Shown: piece by piece, positions 46,293 through 56,592 of the stretch
Position numbering within the stretch: position 1 is the first letter of the stretch
Layout of the letters: every line of letters starts with the position of its first letter
NCBI GenBank assembly: GCA_945952585.1
Contig: CAMFII010000003.1
Location: forward strand, 124,001 to 188,000
Length of the DNA stretch: 64,000 bases
Source of the DNA: an uncultured Rhodobacter sp.
GTDB taxonomy: Bacteria; Pseudomonadota; Alphaproteobacteria; Rhodobacterales; Rhodobacteraceae
Direction of reading: 5' to 3'
The notes under the pieces: model-generated
The model's database searches: none
What the model was told of the DNA's origin: nothing
The model's input: only the letters and a program-made list of their open reading frames with translations
Position numbers and translations under genes: made by a program

Positions 46293-46912
46293 CGCCTGCC
46301 AAGCGACTGATGGATGTAGTCGTTGCATCGGTCCTGTTGCTGGTGCTGGCAGGGCCGCTTGCGCTTCTTTTGTGCCTTGTCCTCCTCTGTGACGGGCGAC
46401 CGGTGTTCCATACCAGCGAACGCATGAAGACCCCGGAAGCCGGGTTCCGGCTGTGGAAACTTCGCACGATGACGCTGGCGGCGAACGAGGCTGTAATCTG
46501 TGGCGGGGATCAGGTGCGCAGGATCACCCGGCTTGGCCGAATCCTGCGGCGGACCCGCCTGGATGAGGTGCCGCAACTCTGGAACGTCCTACGCGGGGAT
46601 ATGAGCCTTGTTGGCCCGCGACCGCCGCTGCGGGCCTATGTCGAACGGTTTCCCGATCTCTATGCCGAGGTCTTGCGCAGCCGGCCCGGGATGACCGGCC
46701 TGGCATCGCTTGGATTCCATCGGCACGAGGAACGGTTGCTTGCCGCCTGTAGGACCCCAGAGGAAACAGATGATGTCTATTCGCGCCGCTGCCTTCCCCG
46801 AAAGGCGCGGCTCGACCTCATCTATCAGCGGCGGCGGACAATCTTTCTGGACCTGCGACTACTTCTTGCGACGGCGTGGCTCCCGGCCCGCCGGCTGGTG
46901 GGGGCGAAATGA
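46289..46912 (+). CDS. Undecaprenyl-phosphate sugar phosphotransferase (monotopic PGT)
   Basis: 207 residues, the minimal PGT length. N-terminal re-entrant helix ([24 protein letters not shown]), the FRLWKLRTM motif, catalytic Asp-Glu in [27 protein letters not shown]. It moves a sugar phosphate from a UDP-sugar to undecaprenyl phosphate, starting glycan assembly. It overlaps both flanking genes by 4 nt. No glycosyltransferase follows. Confidence 0.9.
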   Translation: MTPAKRLMDVVVASVLLLVLAGPLALLLCLVLLCDGRPVFHTSERMKTPEAGFRLWKLRTMTLAANEAVICGGDQVRRITRLGRILRRTRLDEVPQLWNVLRGDMSLVGPRPPLRAYVERFPDLYAEVLRSRPGMTGLASLGFHRHEERLLAACRTPEETDDVYSRRCLPRKARLDLIYQRRRTIFLDLRLLLATAWLPARRLVGAK

Positions 46913-48864
46913 AAATCGTGCACCTTGTCGAATACCTGACCGGGATGAGCCGCGGATCGAAGCGGGCCGTGCTTCTGTCGCTGGATGTCGCCGCCTCACA
47001 GGTCAGCCTGGCATGCCTATCCGGGTCCCTGCATTCCGGCCTGCGCGAGTTCATTCTCGAGGCGGGTCTCCTCGCTGTCACTGTGCCGGCGATTGCCGCA
47101 GCCCTTGGCCTGCAGAACGTCAAGCTGACGGCCTATGAACAGGACGCGCTGCCCCGCAGTGCGGTCCTGGTGATGGTTGCTGGCCTGCTTCTTTGGCTTC
47201 CCGGCGGAAGGGAGCCGGCCGCGCTCGCGGCGTTCATGCTGGGCTTCCTCGCGCTTTCGGTCATTTTGCGGCTGCTTGCGCTCAGGGTCCTGCTGATGCT
47301 CCAGCGGTGGGGACAGCCCCGCTGCCCGGTGATCATCTATGGCGCGGGGGAAACGGGTGTTCAACTGGCGCTCGCGCTCAGGCGTGATCGGACGGTCCGC
47401 CCGGTGGCCCTGATCGACGACCAAGCCGCCCGCATCGGTCAAAGGCTGGCAGGTCTTTGCGTCCGCCCCCCGAACGAGCTTGAAAGCCTGCGCCGGCGAT
47501 GGGATGTCCGGCACATCATCCTCGCCATGCCGTCAGAGCCGCCTGCCCGGATGGAGGCGTTGATGCACAGGCTGCGGTCCTCGGGTTTCACGGTGCGGCA
47601 GCTTCCTTCCTTCGCCCAGTTCGTCGGCACCGAGCGGCAACCCGAACGGCTGATGGCGCTTCCTGCAGAGGCGTACCTATCGCGCACACCCGTACATCCG
47701 GATCTGGCCGAGGTGGCGCGGCTCGTCTCTGGAAAGACAGTTCTCGTGACGGGGGCGGGCGGCAGCATCGGGTCAGAGTTGTGCCGCCACCTGATCGGAT
47801 GCGGCCCTGCGGCGCTGGTGTTGCTCGACCATAGCGAGACCGCGCTTTACGCTGTGGATGCCGAATTGCGTGAAGCCATGCCTGACTGCCGGCTGGTTCC
47901 CGTATTGGGGTCGATTGCCGATGCGACCCTGCTCAAGGACGTCCTCGCCCGCCATTCCGTGCACTCGGTGATCCACGCTGCGGCCTACAAACATGTGCCG
48001 ATTTCCGAAGCCAATCCTGCGGCGACGGTTGCAAACAACGTGATCGGCACCCGTATCCTAGCTGAATGCTGCGCAAAGGCGGGTGTGCGGCGATTTGTGC
48101 TGATCTCGACCGACAAGGCCGTGCGGCCCGTGGGGGTGATGGGCGCAAGCAAGCGCCTTGCCGAGATGGTCGTGCAGGACCTGTCCAACCGCCATCCGAA
48201 GACGAAGTTCTCGATCGTCCGCTTCGGCAACGTTCTAGGGTCGTCCGGCTCTGTCGTTCCGCTTTTCCGCCAGCAGATCGAGCGCGGCGGACCTGTGACG
48301 ATCACGCATCCGGACGTGACACGCTTTTTTATGACCCCGGCCGAGGCGGCCCGGCTGGTTCTTGCCGTCCTGGGCTTTCCCCCAACGGCGCGGGCCGGGA
48401 TCTACGTCCTCGACATGGGTCAACCGCTGCGGATTGCCGAGCTTGCCCGGCGGATGATCAAAGAGGCCGGGCTGACCGTGCGCAGCGAAGCCCGCCCGGA
48501 CGGTGACATCGAAATCCAGGTGACCGGGCTAAGGCCAGGCGAGAAACTGCACGAGGAACTTCTGATCGATATCGAGACCCGGCCGACGCAGCACCCCCGA
48601 ATCCTGCGCGCCAATGAGGTCGGCCTGTTGCCGGGGGAAACCTCGCAGGTCCTGCAGCAATTGCGGTTGGCCATCGCCGATAACGACGCAGTAGCCCTGC
48701 GCCGTGTCCTGTTCGACCGGGTCGAAGCCGGCCCGGCGCCGCGCCTACTTCCAACCCAATCGCCTGCGGTCTCCACCGGGCCGGACGCGTTTCGTTTTGG
48801 CACCGTCGCCTCATCAAAGAACCCCCCGGCAATTGACGCGGCGATGCAGCATCGCATTTACTAG
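46909..48864 (+). CDS. WbpM/CapD-type NDP-sugar 4,6-dehydratase, membrane form
   Basis: 651 residues. An N-terminal membrane domain with about four helices (FILEAGLLAVTVPAIAAALG, VLVMVAGLLLWLP), a small Rossmann domain (CPVIIYGAGETGVQLAL), then the catalytic extended SDR: VLVTGAGGSIGSELCRHL, HAAAYKHVPISEANP, LISTDKAVRPVGVMGASKR. Here Met takes the usual Tyr place in MxxxK, as in WbpM. It makes a 4-keto-6-deoxy UDP-sugar, the first step to bacillosamine, QuiNAc or FucNAc. A C-terminal extension (about 60 residues) is not conserved. Confidence 0.9.
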   Translation: MKIVHLVEYLTGMSRGSKRAVLLSLDVAASQVSLACLSGSLHSGLREFILEAGLLAVTVPAIAAALGLQNVKLTAYEQDALPRSAVLVMVAGLLLWLPGGREPAALAAFMLGFLALSVILRLLALRVLLMLQRWGQPRCPVIIYGAGETGVQLALALRRDRTVRPVALIDDQAARIGQRLAGLCVRPPNELESLRRRWDVRHIILAMPSEPPARMEALMHRLRSSGFTVRQLPSFAQFVGTERQPERLMALPAEAYLSRTPVHPDLAEVARLVSGKTVLVTGAGGSIGSELCRHLIGCGPAALVLLDHSETALYAVDAELREAMPDCRLVPVLGSIADATLLKDVLARHSVHSVIHAAAYKHVPISEANPAATVANNVIGTRILAECCAKAGVRRFVLISTDKAVRPVGVMGASKRLAEMVVQDLSNRHPKTKFSIVRFGNVLGSSGSVVPLFRQQIERGGPVTITHPDVTRFFMTPAEAARLVLAVLGFPPTARAGIYVLDMGQPLRIAELARRMIKEAGLTVRSEARPDGDIEIQVTGLRPGEKLHEELLIDIETRPTQHPRILRANEVGLLPGETSQVLQQLRLAIADNDAVALRRVLFDRVEAGPAPRLLPTQSPAVSTGPDAFRFGTVASSKNPPAIDAAMQHRIY

Positions 48865-48918
48865 GCTGGTATCGCCATCAAGGGGTTACGCGGACGCTGC
48901 GGCGTCGGCAGCGGAAAC

Positions 48919-49773
48919 ATGCGGATCGTCCATGTCCTTCTGGGTGTTGTCTGGCGGCTCTGGCTCCGTAACGCCGAGGCCAAGCTGGGGCTGACCTCTG
49001 CCGGAGTGGCCTTCTTCGGCTTCCTGGCGATTTTCCCTGCGATTGCGGCACTGATCGCCGTCTGGGGCTTCGCGTCGGACCCGCAGGTCATCTACAACCA
49101 GATGGCGGCGCTGAAGGATCTGCTCCCGCTCCAATCCTACGACCTGTTCGAATCGCAGGTCCGCGCCCTTGTCGCGGCAAACGGCCGTGATCTTGGCTGG
49201 ACGACAGTGGTTTCGACGTTGTTTGCCATGTGGTCGGCACGGGCGGGGGCCGGGGCGCTGATCCAGGGCCTGGACGAGGCCTATGGCCATGTCCACCGTG
49301 ACGGTATCTGGCATATCCTTCAGGCGGTCATGCTGACGATGGTGTTGATGGCGGTCGCGCTCGCCTCGATCCTGGCCGGGGTCATCGTGCCACTGGCGCT
49401 GGCAATTGTGCCGCTCGGGGAAACCGCCGCAACTTGGCTGGAGCGCGCCAACGAGGCACTCGGCCTGTCTGTGGTGATCATCGGTATCTGGTTCGCCTAT
49501 CGCTTCGGGCCCAACCATCCCGAAAACGTCCGCCCGCTGATCTGGCCGGGACTGCTGCTTGCCGGGGTGTTGTGGATCGTGACCTCGCGCGCGTTCATGT
49601 TCTATCTGGCCCGCTTTTCCAGCTACAACCACATCTATGGCGGCATCGGCGCGGTGGTCGTGCTGCTGATGTGGTTCTGGCTGAGCGTCTATTCGGTCCT
49701 GCTCGGCGCCGCGCTGAACGCGGTGCTCAGGCCAGAGAACGATCCACCGGCACCGGGCGCGGCCGCTCAGTAG
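48919..49773 (+). CDS. YihY/virulence factor BrkB family membrane protein
   Basis: 284 residues, about six transmembrane segments, starting GVAFFGFLAIFPAIAALIAVW. The family signature continues through MWSARAGAGALIQGLDEAY and the C-terminal YGGIGAVVVLLMWFWLSVYSVLLGAALNAVL. Earlier called ribonuclease BN by error; the true role is unknown, perhaps lipid or solute transport. The 3' end overlaps tamB by 7 nt on the opposite strand. Confidence 0.92.
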   Translation: MRIVHVLLGVVWRLWLRNAEAKLGLTSAGVAFFGFLAIFPAIAALIAVWGFASDPQVIYNQMAALKDLLPLQSYDLFESQVRALVAANGRDLGWTTVVSTLFAMWSARAGAGALIQGLDEAYGHVHRDGIWHILQAVMLTMVLMAVALASILAGVIVPLALAIVPLGETAATWLERANEALGLSVVIIGIWFAYRFGPNHPENVRPLIWPGLLLAGVLWIVTSRAFMFYLARFSSYNHIYGGIGAVVVLLMWFWLSVYSVLLGAALNAVLRPENDPPAPGAAAQ

Positions 49774-52700
49774 TTGCGGTCTACGAACACCCCAAGCGAG
49801 GTGTCGCCCTCCGAATCCGCCGACCCGCGAACGGTCACGCCACGCCCCAGATCGAGGTTCAGGTTGAGCTCGGTCGTGCCCTGCGAGCCGACCGAGACAT
49901 CGGTGTAGATCTTTTCCGACAGATACCGGCCGATTTTCAACGATGTCCCACCGGTGCTGTCAGAGCCCACGTCCAGGTCGTCCAGGCCAAATCCGCGCCG
50001 CAGCGAGCCGATGATACCCTCGCCACCGCGTCCGGCGAGGGTGGCAACGGCGCTTGCCAGCTTGGCTGCCTGGAGCGGCGACAGCGCGGTCAGATCGCGG
50101 CCGAACAGCAGATGCGCCAGGACTTCCTCCTGCGGCAGTTCCGGAGAAGAGGTGAAGGTGACGGTCGGCTCGCTGATCTGACCCTCAAGCAGGACCGAGC
50201 TTGTGATGCCGTCGCCTGAGGTCGAGGCCACGACCCGGAGCTGCGGGTTGAAGTTGCCCTGCAGGGTCAGTTCCGCCTCTGTCAAGTCAAGCCGTCGCCC
50301 GAGAATATCGAACCGACCACGGATCAGTCCGATATTGCCGCTTGGAACAAGATTGGCCGTGGTCCCGCCCAGCCGGATCGACCCGCCGAGTTCGGCATCA
50401 AGACCGCGGCCGCGCACGAAGACCCGGTTGGGAGCATCTATCGTGACGTCCATGGCGAAGGGTCGGGAGCTGCCTGATTTGGCCCGGTCATTCGGCCCGG
50501 CGACGAGGCCAGCGCGTTCACGCGTCGCCCGAACGGCTGCAGGCTCGTTCACATGGCGCAGGTCTGGGATCGCGGCTGTTCCGCCGATGCTGCCATTGGG
50601 CACCCGGATCTCGGTCTGTGGCAGGAACAGACGGCCGGAGATTGAACCGCCACCCGTCAGCGGGCCGTTGACGCGGATGTCGCCGTTGACATGGACCTCG
50701 TACAGTTCGGGGTCGCGCAACACCGCATCCCGAAGGGCGATCGCGAGGTCGGACTGGAACGGAGGCTTCAGTCCGACGGTCCCGTTGGCGGTTACTTGTC
50801 CACCGGCGTTGAAGCGGCCCGACGCCGTGATCTTGGCGCGGCCATCCGCCAGATCGGCCTGCGCGTTGATGCCTTCCAGAATGAACCGCAGAAGCGGGGC
50901 CGAGACCCGACCGTTCGCGAGGTTGATGCGGCCCGACAGCGAGCGGAGAGCAAGCGGACCTTTCAGCCTGAGATCGAAGGTCAGCGGGCCCGCCACGGTT
51001 CTGGGCGCGATGAAGGGGTTCGCCAGCGCAGACTGTGCCGTGCCGCGAAGCACAAGGTCGCCGCGACCAAAGCCCAAAGCGATGGTTCCGGTCACGCTCG
51101 CATCGATCTTGCCGGGGCCTTGCGCGCCCAGATCGACGGAATAGCCGTCCGGTCGCTCCGTCACCGTCCCACTGACAGTCGCCGCCCCAGGGAAGTCGGG
51201 CAAGAGGAGGCCCAGATTGTTGAGCCGCCCGTCGACATTCAGCCGTCGCGGGCCGGTGCCGTCGGCCTGCCCGACTTTCAAGGCGACCTGCGGATTGGAA
51301 AGCGTCAGAGCGTCGAGCCGCGCCGCGCCATTCACGGACCTCAGGTCGAGAGTCAGGGATGTCGCCCCTGCAAGGAGGCGATCGGCGGTGGGCTCGCCAA
51401 TACCCAGATCGCGCGCCTGGGCGGTCAGGACTGCGCGGCCGGTGTCCAGCGTTCCTGTCCAGCGTGCCTGTCCCTTCAGTGAGCCGCGATAGGTGGTGCC
51501 GAGGGTGCGAAGATCGTCAAAGACAAGGTCTGCCGTCAGATCGCTGCCAGAGCTTTTCAGCGCGCCGGAAGACCGGACGGACAGGTTCGCCGCAGCCAGG
51601 TCAAGCTGGCGAACGACGGTCCCGGTCGCGCTGCGCGCAACCGAGAAATCGATGGCCGATTCCCCGGCGAGAAGGTTGTCGATCTCGGGGATGCCGACGC
51701 GCAGCGCGGTTCCGGAAAGCGACCCGGTAACATCGAAATCGCCACCCAGAAGGCTGCCATTGCCTTTGGCCTCCAGCACTGCCGCCCCGCCGAGCGGACG
51801 ACCGGCGAGGCCGGAGAAACGGGTCAGATCGCGCAAATCGGCCTTGAGCGTGCCGTCAAGGCTGATCCCTTGCCCAAGACCGCCGATCTTGCCACGGGTC
51901 TGCACCGTGTAGTCCGAACCCGCCAATGTCAGGTTCGACAGCCGCAACGGCTGACCTTCTTGCCAGGCAAGCTTCACCTGGCCGGTCGTCGCGCCACCAA
52001 GCGCCTGATCCAGTCCCGGGTCATCTGCCTTCAGCCCTGAAGCGATCAGGTTCAAGGTCGCGCCGACGGCATTTCCCGCGGGACCCCTGCCGATGCGCCC
52101 GGACCCTGTCAGCAACAGCTGGTCAATGGCGATACCCGGCTGGGCAAATCCCGCAACCGTCGCCTGCCCGCGCCACCCCTCGTCCACCGTCGGATTGAAG
52201 CGGACAGTCAGGTCGGCCTTGCGCAGGGTGGGCGGAGTGCCGCCGCCAACCGGCAAGACCACGATCGACCCGTCGTCATGGGCGATCTGACCCTGAAGCG
52301 AGAACCGCTCGGGCAGTCCGTCCGAGCCAAGCGTCAGATTGCCGTCGATCGTCATTGCCTTGGTGCGCATGGAAAGCTGCGACAGATCAAGCCCGCCGCC
52401 TGCTGTCCGGGTACCCGCAAGTTTCAGCCCGACATCATGGCCGAAGAAGTCGGCATATTCCGGCAGGAACAGCGGCACCGGATCGCCGCCCAGGTTGGCG
52501 GTGAAGGCGGAATCGCCCCCTTGGGTGCTTTGCAGCGTGACCTTGCCGGTCAGGCGGTCGATATTGTCGGTGGCAAGGCGGATGTCGGCGGCAAAATTGT
52601 CGATCCGCCCGTCGCCCTTGACCGCGAACTGTGTCGCGGGCGCGCCCGGCAGGCCGAGCCGCGTCGCCACAAGCCCGCCCGCGGCCTCTTGCGCATTCAG

Positions 52701-53291
52701 ATCCAGCGACAGGAGTCGGGTCGTATTGGCGTAGCTGGCCTTTAGCCGGATGATGGTCTTGGGACCCGCATCGGTGCGCATCAGCGACAGGTCCGTTTGC
52801 CCCTCGCCCCCGGAGAGTTTCATCGAAGCGTCCAGCGTCGCCTCAAGCGCTGTCCCAAGGACGGGTTCGTCAAGTTCCAGCCGGCTGACACCAAGCTTGG
52901 CGATGTCAATCGATACCGGCAGCTCCGGCAGGGAAAAGCCCGAGGACTCGGGCGATGGACGGCTGGGTTCGCGGACCGGCGGACGGGCAACGATGATCTC
53001 CTGCGCGGTCAGTTCGTTGACCGAGATGTTGCCCCGCAGGACAGCGGCACGGTTCCAGTCAAGCGTTACGCCGTTCAGCGTCAGCCAGACGCCTTCGGAA
53101 TCGGCGATAGTGAGCTTCTGCATCGTCGCGCGTGACGACAGCGCCCCCTGGAAGCCGGTAATCCGCACCTCGCGTCCAGCGCTTGAAAGCTGGTCCTGCA
53201 GGAAGCGTGTCAGAAAGCCCTGATCGTCCTCGGACTGGGCAAGAACGGGCGACGCCACAAGGCAGAGGGCGAAGGCAAGCGCGCGCCGCAT
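49767..53291 (-). CDS. tamB: Translocation and assembly module protein TamB
   Basis: 1174 residues. An N-terminal signal/anchor (RRALAFALCLVASPVLAQ) is followed by a long run of beta-rich repeats and the conserved C-terminal TamB (DUF490) domain near residues 870-1174 (GRFDILGRRLDLTEAELTLQG, SSPELPQEEVLAHLLFGRD, ending VFVDRNY). AsmA-like TamB bridges the periplasm, moving phospholipids and assisting outer-membrane protein assembly with TamA. It overlaps tamA by 1 nt (TGATG). Confidence 0.93.
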   Translation of the reverse strand: MRRALAFALCLVASPVLAQSEDDQGFLTRFLQDQLSSAGREVRITGFQGALSSRATMQKLTIADSEGVWLTLNGVTLDWNRAAVLRGNISVNELTAQEIIVARPPVREPSRPSPESSGFSLPELPVSIDIAKLGVSRLELDEPVLGTALEATLDASMKLSGGEGQTDLSLMRTDAGPKTIIRLKASYANTTRLLSLDLNAQEAAGGLVATRLGLPGAPATQFAVKGDGRIDNFAADIRLATDNIDRLTGKVTLQSTQGGDSAFTANLGGDPVPLFLPEYADFFGHDVGLKLAGTRTAGGGLDLSQLSMRTKAMTIDGNLTLGSDGLPERFSLQGQIAHDDGSIVVLPVGGGTPPTLRKADLTVRFNPTVDEGWRGQATVAGFAQPGIAIDQLLLTGSGRIGRGPAGNAVGATLNLIASGLKADDPGLDQALGGATTGQVKLAWQEGQPLRLSNLTLAGSDYTVQTRGKIGGLGQGISLDGTLKADLRDLTRFSGLAGRPLGGAAVLEAKGNGSLLGGDFDVTGSLSGTALRVGIPEIDNLLAGESAIDFSVARSATGTVVRQLDLAAANLSVRSSGALKSSGSDLTADLVFDDLRTLGTTYRGSLKGQARWTGTLDTGRAVLTAQARDLGIGEPTADRLLAGATSLTLDLRSVNGAARLDALTLSNPQVALKVGQADGTGPRRLNVDGRLNNLGLLLPDFPGAATVSGTVTERPDGYSVDLGAQGPGKIDASVTGTIALGFGRGDLVLRGTAQSALANPFIAPRTVAGPLTFDLRLKGPLALRSLSGRINLANGRVSAPLLRFILEGINAQADLADGRAKITASGRFNAGGQVTANGTVGLKPPFQSDLAIALRDAVLRDPELYEVHVNGDIRVNGPLTGGGSISGRLFLPQTEIRVPNGSIGGTAAIPDLRHVNEPAAVRATRERAGLVAGPNDRAKSGSSRPFAMDVTIDAPNRVFVRGRGLDAELGGSIRLGGTTANLVPSGNIGLIRGRFDILGRRLDLTEAELTLQGNFNPQLRVVASTSGDGITSSVLLEGQISEPTVTFTSSPELPQEEVLAHLLFGRDLTALSPLQAAKLASAVATLAGRGGEGIIGSLRRGFGLDDLDVGSDSTGGTSLKIGRYLSEKIYTDVSVGSQGTTELNLNLDLGRGVTVRGSADSEGDTSLGVFVDRNY

Positions 53292-55120
53292 CAGAAGGCC
53301 TGTCCGATGCCAAGGTAGAATTGCACGCCGTCTCCGGTGTCGCCCGAGACCGGATAGCCGACGTCAAAGCGGATCGGCCCGATGCTGGTCGCATAGCGGA
53401 GCCCGATGCCGGCACCTGCCTGCTCGCCGCCTTCGGGATCGTTCAGCAACTGGGTCACGCCGACGCTGCCGAAATCGTAGAAGCCGACAATGCCGATCTT
53501 TTCGGTGATCATGGTGCGCAGTTCGATCGACGCGCCAAGGAACTGGCTGCCGCCGGTCTGCAGGTCCGGTGCGATGGCATAGACCCCGAGTGACTGATAG
53601 GGCTGGCCGCGCACCGTGCCGGCACCGCCAGAGTAGAACAGGTAGTCGCGGGGCGTGTTCTCGATGGCCGCTCCAAGGATCGACCCGATCTGCACCCGCC
53701 CGGCAAGGACCACCCGGTTCTCGGGGCCAAATCCCTTGTAGGCACGGGCATCGACGGTCAGCCGACCACCGGAATCCGTTTCTCCGAAGCCGACGAAGGG
53801 GCTGAGCACACCGTTCACGAAATAGCCGTTTGTCGGGTCGAACTTGCTGTTGCGCCGATCGTAGGTCGCACCCAGGGGCGCCGCGAGGACATCGAAGTCG
53901 TAATCCCCGGTGATGTCGCTGACGCGTTCCGCCCGGTACTCGAGCCCGGCGCGCAGCGTCAGATCGTCACTCCAGAACTGCGTGGCGCCAAAACCCGCGA
54001 CGAAGAGGTTGATCGTCTGGTCTTCGTCGTTGATCCGCGAGGCGTTGGCGTAAAGGCTTGCGAGCGTGTCGGGCGTGAACGTCGCCGGACGCTCTAGCGT
54101 CACGCCGATCATGTAGTCTTCGCCGGTTTCCTGAGCACCGACATTGTCGACCTGGAAGTCGAAGCGCAGCCGCTCAGCGCCGCCGAACAGGTTGCGCTGC
54201 AGCCAGTAGCCAGTCAGATCGAGCCCGCTGGAATTGGAAACCTCGGCACCGAAACCGAAACGACGCAGCTTGTCCTCGACCAGCACCGTGTCGACGTCGA
54301 GCGTGTTGCCGGGCCCGATCGTGTCGGATTCCGTTAGCGAGACCGAGCGGAACACCCCGGCGCGACGCAGGCGATCGGCGCTCTTGTTCAGGGCGTCGGG
54401 GCTGAAGACCTGGCCTTCCGGGAACCCGGCGATGGCGCGGATCCGTTCTTCGCGCATGCGTTGCTGGCCCGAGACGCTGAATTTTCCGAAGCGCAGTTGC
54501 GGGCCGGGTGCCATGCGGATGTCGGCGGCAAGGGTTTCCTTCCGGTGATCGACGGTCAGCGACTGGTCGCCGACCTTGGCCTTGGCGTAGCCGACATCCC
54601 GCCAGCCTGTGACCGCCGCGTCTGCGGCATCGACAATCACGCCGGTTTCGGCAGGCTTGCCCGGGGCAAATCCCTTCGGAACCGCAGTGTTCGGCGCAAG
54701 CGGCGCAATCCGTGCCTGGCTGAAGTCGAACTTCGGGCCGGCGGTGACGGTAATGGCGATCCGGTTGACGCGGGCCGGGGCATCAAGCGGTGCGATCGAC
54801 GCCGCTTCACGCCCGTCGATCCTAACGGTGATGATCGGCGAGTAATAGGCGTTGGCATAGAGCGTCCCGATCAGACGCGCATATTCCGCGCGGGCCGCAG
54901 AAAAAAGATCCTGCGCGGTTGTTGCGCCATCGCGCTGCGATTGCAGCACGACCGAGGCCGCGCGCAGATCCTTGGCAAGCTCCGGCGGAGCACCGGGGGT
55001 TTCAAAGGTGACCGATTCAAGCGCCAGCGCCGAGCTTGCCAAAGACAGGCCAAAGACGGCCGCGCCACCGCATGCCAAGGCCAAATCCCGTGCCCGCCGC
55101 TTACTCAAATCGACCCCCAT
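53291..55120 (-). CDS. tamA: Outer-membrane assembly factor TamA (BamA/Omp85 family)
   Basis: About 609 residues. A Sec signal (DLALACGGAAVFGLSLASSALA) is followed by POTRA-like domains and the C-terminal 16-strand barrel with the Omp85 motif VRGQPY (GAGTVRGQPYQSLGVYAI) and the final aromatic strand (VQFYLGIGQAF). ATG 55120 is chosen over ATG 55141 and TTG 55174 for its GGACGAG. It is the partner of TamB, encoded next, with a 1-nt overlap. Confidence 0.92.
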   Translation of the reverse strand: MGVDLSKRRARDLALACGGAAVFGLSLASSALALESVTFETPGAPPELAKDLRAASVVLQSQRDGATTAQDLFSAARAEYARLIGTLYANAYYSPIITVRIDGREAASIAPLDAPARVNRIAITVTAGPKFDFSQARIAPLAPNTAVPKGFAPGKPAETGVIVDAADAAVTGWRDVGYAKAKVGDQSLTVDHRKETLAADIRMAPGPQLRFGKFSVSGQQRMREERIRAIAGFPEGQVFSPDALNKSADRLRRAGVFRSVSLTESDTIGPGNTLDVDTVLVEDKLRRFGFGAEVSNSSGLDLTGYWLQRNLFGGAERLRFDFQVDNVGAQETGEDYMIGVTLERPATFTPDTLASLYANASRINDEDQTINLFVAGFGATQFWSDDLTLRAGLEYRAERVSDITGDYDFDVLAAPLGATYDRRNSKFDPTNGYFVNGVLSPFVGFGETDSGGRLTVDARAYKGFGPENRVVLAGRVQIGSILGAAIENTPRDYLFYSGGAGTVRGQPYQSLGVYAIAPDLQTGGSQFLGASIELRTMITEKIGIVGFYDFGSVGVTQLLNDPEGGEQAGAGIGLRYATSIGPIRFDVGYPVSGDTGDGVQFYLGIGQAF

Positions 55121-55205
55121 CCACTCGTCCGACAATTGCATGTCGCCCGGTTGCGAGCAATCGGGCCTCGGCAAGATGTGGTAGGTCTGGGCGGAAATCG
55201 CCCGT

Positions 55206-56477
55206 CTATTGTGCCGCCATTTCGGGCGCCGCTATAAGCAGACGCTCGGTCACCGTCGAAAGGGCAAGGGCAGCCGCGCCATGGGCCCACAGCATGTCAC
55301 CCCAGGCATGGACCTCGATCTTGGGCAGGGGTCGCCCGGTGTCGATGACCATCGCCTCCATCTCGGACAGTGTGTCGGCGGCGTAGAGGTAATCGAATCT
55401 CAGTCGTGCCCCCGCGAGGATGATCAGGGGAGGGTCGAACAGGTTCACCACATTCGCCAGACCGATGGCCAGATAGCGACCCGCCCGCCGGAAGATCGAC
55501 CGTGCCGCGTGGTTCCCGGCCTTTGCGTGGTCATAGAGGCTTTCCAGCAGGACGATCATTGACTGACCATCCTTGTAGACCCAGTTCAACGCCGTCGTGG
55601 CCTCACGCGCCAGGGCATAGTCGGCGACATAGGCCTCGAGGCAGCCGCGCTGGCCGCAGCGGCAAAGCGCGCCGTCAAGTTGCGCCTTGGTGTGCCCAAG
55701 CTCCATCCCCAGGCCGAGCGCGCCGCGATAGAGCCTGTGGTTCAATACCAGGCCCATGCCCAGACCCTGTTCGATGGTGACGACCGCGAAGTCCGAGAGC
55801 ATCCGCCCCGCCCCGAACCACAACTCGGCCATGGCGCAGAGATTGGCATCGTTGTCGATCGTCACCGGAAGGCCCAGTCGGGCGGAGGCCAGCGAGGCCA
55901 GCGCCACCCCTCGCTCGGTCAGAACCGATGACCAGATCACTCTCCCGGCTGGACTGTCGATGTAACCCGGCATCCCGATTCCCACGGCTGCCAGGTCGCC
56001 ACGGGCCATACCCGCCTTCTGGGCTGCGGAGTCGACAAGGGCCTCAATCGCATCCAGCACCTCGGCGACGGTCAGGGCCACCGGCCTGCGGTCGGTGCGA
56101 TGATCGGCCAGGCGGTTCCCGGCGAAATCGACGATGACTGCCGACAGGTCCTGATCCGAGATCTTCAGCCCCACGACATAGTGCGAGGTCGGCCGCACCC
56201 CGAGCGCGACCGCCGGCCGCCCGCGACCCTCGCCGCCCTCGCGTGGGGCAGACACTTCCTCGATCAGTCCGCCGGCGATCAGTTCTGAGGTGATCGTGGT
56301 CACCGATGCCGGACTGACATCCAGATCCTTCGCCAGCTGGACGCGGGCAATCGTACCCGCAGCGCGAATGCGTTCAAAGACCTGTTGGCGCAGAGGACGC
56401 AGACCTTCCGACAGTGGCGGTATGACCGGACCGCAGCCGGATCGACCCTCTGCCGCCACGGGCGTGCGCGCCTTCAT
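55206..56477 (-). CDS. ROK-family repressor of the xyl operon (XylR-like)
   Basis: 423 residues. N-terminal winged helix (PLRQQVFERIRAAGTIARVQLAKDLDVSPASVTTITSELI), then a ROK sugar-binding fold with VGIGMPGYIDSPAGRV, TIDNDANLCAMAELWFGAG and the zinc motif GALCRCGQRGCLEAYV. Divergent from xylF and GGAGG 8 nt before the ATG. Xylose would be the likely inducer. Operators are proposed at 56565-56586 and 56593-56615. Confidence 0.88.
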   Translation of the reverse strand: MKARTPVAAEGRSGCGPVIPPLSEGLRPLRQQVFERIRAAGTIARVQLAKDLDVSPASVTTITSELIAGGLIEEVSAPREGGEGRGRPAVALGVRPTSHYVVGLKISDQDLSAVIVDFAGNRLADHRTDRRPVALTVAEVLDAIEALVDSAAQKAGMARGDLAAVGIGMPGYIDSPAGRVIWSSVLTERGVALASLASARLGLPVTIDNDANLCAMAELWFGAGRMLSDFAVVTIEQGLGMGLVLNHRLYRGALGLGMELGHTKAQLDGALCRCGQRGCLEAYVADYALAREATTALNWVYKDGQSMIVLLESLYDHAKAGNHAARSIFRRAGRYLAIGLANVVNLFDPPLIILAGARLRFDYLYAADTLSEMEAMVIDTGRPLPKIEVHAWGDMLWAHGAAALALSTVTERLLIAAPEMAAQ

Positions 56478-56564
56478 TTATTCGGCCTCCAAAGTAAAGA
56501 CAGCAGCTTTGACCCAATCTTAGATCACGGCATGCCGCAAAGCAGCAATCAAGCGCACGATTTA

Positions 56565-56586
56565 CCAGCAGTTCGAGAATTGCTGG
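56565..56586. promoter_or_regulatory. 22-bp palindrome upstream of xylF, candidate operator
   Basis: CCAGCAGTTC-GA-GAATTGCTGG, matching its own reverse complement at 18 of 22 positions. It lies 12 nt before the candidate -35 box of xylF and about midway between the divergent ROK gene and xylF. Confidence 0.55.
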
Positions 56587-56592
56587 CAATTT

